Of a stretch of DNA of 64,000 bases, positions 61,421 through 64,000 are shown one piece after another. Positions within the stretch are counted from its first letter, which is position 1. The number at the start of each line of letters is the position of its first letter. The notes beneath the pieces were generated by a model, which did no database searches, was not told the origin of the DNA, and saw only the letters and a list, made by a program, of their open reading frames with translations. The translations under genes and the position numbers were made by a program. Source of the stretch: Otis tarda (Eukaryota; Chordata; Aves; Otidiformes; Otididae). Location of the stretch: the NCBI GenBank assembly GCA_026413225.1, contig CM048553.1, positions 131,128,190-131,192,189 on the forward strand, read 5' to 3'.

Positions 61421-62119
61421 GTAGTGGTGAGAAGTACAACTAGGTGGAAACACAACCTCATTGCTTTAAAGTTATTTTTCTGTTTCTCTTTTTTCATGTG
61501 TCTTTCAGTTGCTATATCCATAACATACAGCAGATCATTATCAGTAGTGTTAATAATATTCAGTGCTGTGCATATTTTTCAACAAAATTTGTATTGCGAA
61601 AGAAACAAGGATAACACCTTGTAAAATTGAAACAGACAGTCTACTCCTGAATTCTTACCTCTTCCCTGTGCCTACTCCCTATTATTAATGTATATTATTA
61701 CTTCAAGTATGTCAGAAAAAGAGACAAACAGTCAGAGGCAGAAATTTCTCCCTAATTCACTCTGCCTAGCCAGCAAAATGTAACACAAAATTATTCAGGG
61801 GAAAAATACAATTTTCTGTCATCTCTGCCATACACTGATAACAAAGCTACAGGCTAATATGTTTTGATACTTTTGTCACTCGTTTATCATGTGACCTTTC
61901 ATGCTATCATTAATACAGCTGGGGGACAGAGCAGATACACTGAAATAAGGGTGTGGAGAAGTCAGATTGCTTCTCTAACAACTAATGGTCAGTCACAGCA
62001 ATTTATGCTTTTCTTCAGTATAGCACTGACTGAAGAAGAGAAATTGTTATTAAAATTTGATATTACTGTCTATGCTCTGCCATATAGAATTTGCAACTTT
62101 TAGCTATGATGGAAATACT

Positions 62120-62148
62120 GGGGGGGAGGCGGGGGGAGGGGAAGGGGG
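62120..62148 (+). other. G-quadruplex-forming motif
   Basis: Four G-runs of 7, 6, 4 and 5 are separated by loops AGGC, A and AA. This fits the G3+N1-7 rule for intramolecular quadruplexes with very short loops. Confidence 0.7.
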
Positions 62149-63468
62149 TTAATAAATTTCCCTTTGAATTATGATATTAATACAATACAACATGCTTGCT
62201 CAGATATTCAAAGGTTATACATGGGGAAAAATCATATTCAGGACACTACAACACTGGATATTAGTCATAGTCCAGAACTGTTATATCCAAGAAAAGTATT
62301 TTAATAACATGGGTCCAATTACCTTGCATCGGCTAAATTAAAACAGTTGAGTTTTGGCGGGGGGGGGGTGTTTACAAAATTCCAGCTACTAATAGTGTTG
62401 CTTACTATTCAGTAAGATTTTCAGAATATCCAAGACAGTGTAATGTGGGGTTTTTTTTACATGTGTATATCTTTTATGATAAATGATACCTGGTTTAGAT
62501 TTGCATTTGGCTTTACACCATTTCTGACAATGGTCTAGCTTTTTATGTTTCCTATAGAGTCTGGTTTGTTAAAATTCCAATATAAAACTAATTTATATTT
62601 GACATTAATGAGTTACAAAATGTTTTATACAGTACATCAGAGCTGAGAGAGAACTTTACAGCATTCTAGTAAAAGCAAATTACTTCTGAGTGCAACCATT
62701 ATGTAAAAAATGAAAAATCTTTCACTAACCTAAGCTACTTGTCCTTTCAAAATCCTGTGATTTTTAATGTTTATATTAAGAAAGGATTGAAAATTTAACA
62801 AAGCCATTTTTTCTCTTTTACATCTATTGGGGGATTGTAATTTAACTACTTGGAAGAGATCTTTTTCCTCAGTGTGCATGTCTGTGCCAGGTCAGAGTAA
62901 ATCATTATATTCATTGATAAAGCATCATTAAAATAATTTAATTATTTAAAACATTAAATATGCTGCAAACTAATCTATTTCAGAATTAAATAATGGTTTT
63001 TTTGAGCATGGCTTCCTTGGGGAGTATTTTTTTAAATGCACTAGAAAGTGACCTTTACATGTGAAAGAAAATATGTAAGGATGAGTTTTGAATAGGAGGA
63101 TTTTTAAATAGGTCCCAGAGAGAGGTTTGTACACTTGAAATGAATCTTTTTGCATTAGATCTGATTGCAAAGTGAAAGTTTACATTTCTCATTTCAAGTG
63201 TAAGGATCTAATTTCTGTTAAGCATATGCAAATGAATAATTGAAATGACCAAAGTATCAATTGACTTAAATTTGACTGCTTCTGTGAGTAAACTCACATG
63301 TGTTTGCAGAAGTGAAGTCTAAATATATTCATGAAAAGAGTGGATGTATTAGCACTACCTAGAAATATGATTTGCTAATTGCATTACTTAATACTTTGTC
63401 ATAAACAAACTCATTAACATGTACTGTTTAATATTTTTAGCATGCATATTCAAATGGACTGCATACTG

Positions 63469-63507
63469 TATGTATATAAATATTTTTATATATGCATATA
63501 TATATAA
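63469..63507. repeat. TA-rich alternating tract
   Basis: Imperfect (TA)n/TGTATATA text. Confidence 0.6.
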
Positions 63508-64000
63508 AGTGAATTCATCTATTTGCATTCTTAGTATCTGATTGTCTACATGGATAGTAGATAAAAAATGAAAAATCTGTTAAAGTCATGCAAACTTTAG
63601 AACATTCTATAGCAGTACTTTCATAGGAGGTAAAGGATTTTCACCTTCTAGTATTGCTGTAACAATTTTTTTGACAATATTCTTACTGTATTAGTATCAC
63701 TTCTGATTTGTTAATAATTAATAAGAGTCATTTCTGAAGTAATTAATGAGAAAGAATGCAAGCAAGCATAATCCTGTTAATATAAAGAATTCAAAATTGT
63801 GTAAACCCATCATAAAGTAATTATTAAAGTGGTAAAGACATCTGTAAGAATGCTAGTTAAGTACAAAATAATTACTCAAAAATACTTTATTGTGCTGATG
63901 TTACCCATTAAATTAAAAGAATATTGTGTAATATTCATATATTAGAAAATTAGTTCTCCCTTTTTCTCAAATACTAGCCTTAGAAATGGAATCTCATGAA

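Larger units (their letters stand above)
61421..64000. other. AT-rich non-coding DNA with a G-quadruplex motif; no gene recognised
   Basis: G-rich clusters lie at 62120-62148 and 62356-62368 and an (AT)-rich alternating tract at about 63469-63507. No exon or repeat family is recognised. Confidence 0.55.

Overview
The window looks like a bird nuclear chromosome, in an AT-rich, gene-poor stretch. Three things point to birds: several 5'-truncated CR1 LINEs ending in the avian-type octamer tail (ATTCTRTG)n, an LTR that opens like the avian ERVL solo LTRs, and no Alu, L1 or other mammalian repeat signature. I found no convincing host protein-coding exon, tRNA, rRNA or CRISPR. Apart from the CR1 reading frames, the short open frames are scattered and low-complexity and look like chance.

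Layout. 1-1764 is unique AT-rich DNA. 1765-3770 is the most unusual object: a complete ~1.14 kb ERVL-like LTR on + joined tail-to-tail to a truncated, nearly identical copy on -. One 5-bp target-site duplication (CCAGT) brackets the whole ~2 kb palindrome. 3771-8294 is unique. 8295-9592 is an old, broken CR1. 14530-15671 is a complete solo LTR of the palindrome family (duplication AATGT). 29760-30902 is an older solo LTR of the same family on - (duplication CAATG). 44411-46252 is a young CR1 with an uninterrupted reverse-transcriptase frame. 48110-48734 is a different, shorter ERVL-type solo LTR (duplication GTTAG). 51037-51090 is a 54-bp stub of the first LTR family. 51562-52399, 52929-53124 and 58207-58502 are three more CR1 3' ends. 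60176-60453 is a long polypurine microsatellite that switches from a 5-bp to a 6-bp repeat unit. The rest is AT-rich single-copy-looking DNA with a few GC-richer islands (about 26.45-26.70, 32.04-32.24, 41.54-41.78 and 61.06-61.42 kb). These may be diverged repeats or conserved non-coding elements.

How it fits together. No pathway or operon is present. The content is a record of retrotransposition into a gene desert. LTR elements came in with 5-bp duplications and survive only as LTRs. CR1 came in by target-primed reverse transcription, 5' truncated and without obvious duplications. The palindromic LTR is the best candidate for something undescribed. Its structure suggests integration of a cDNA with two U3 ends, and its right arm has a TATA-like box but no polyadenylation signal, so leftward transcription could give a long hairpin RNA.
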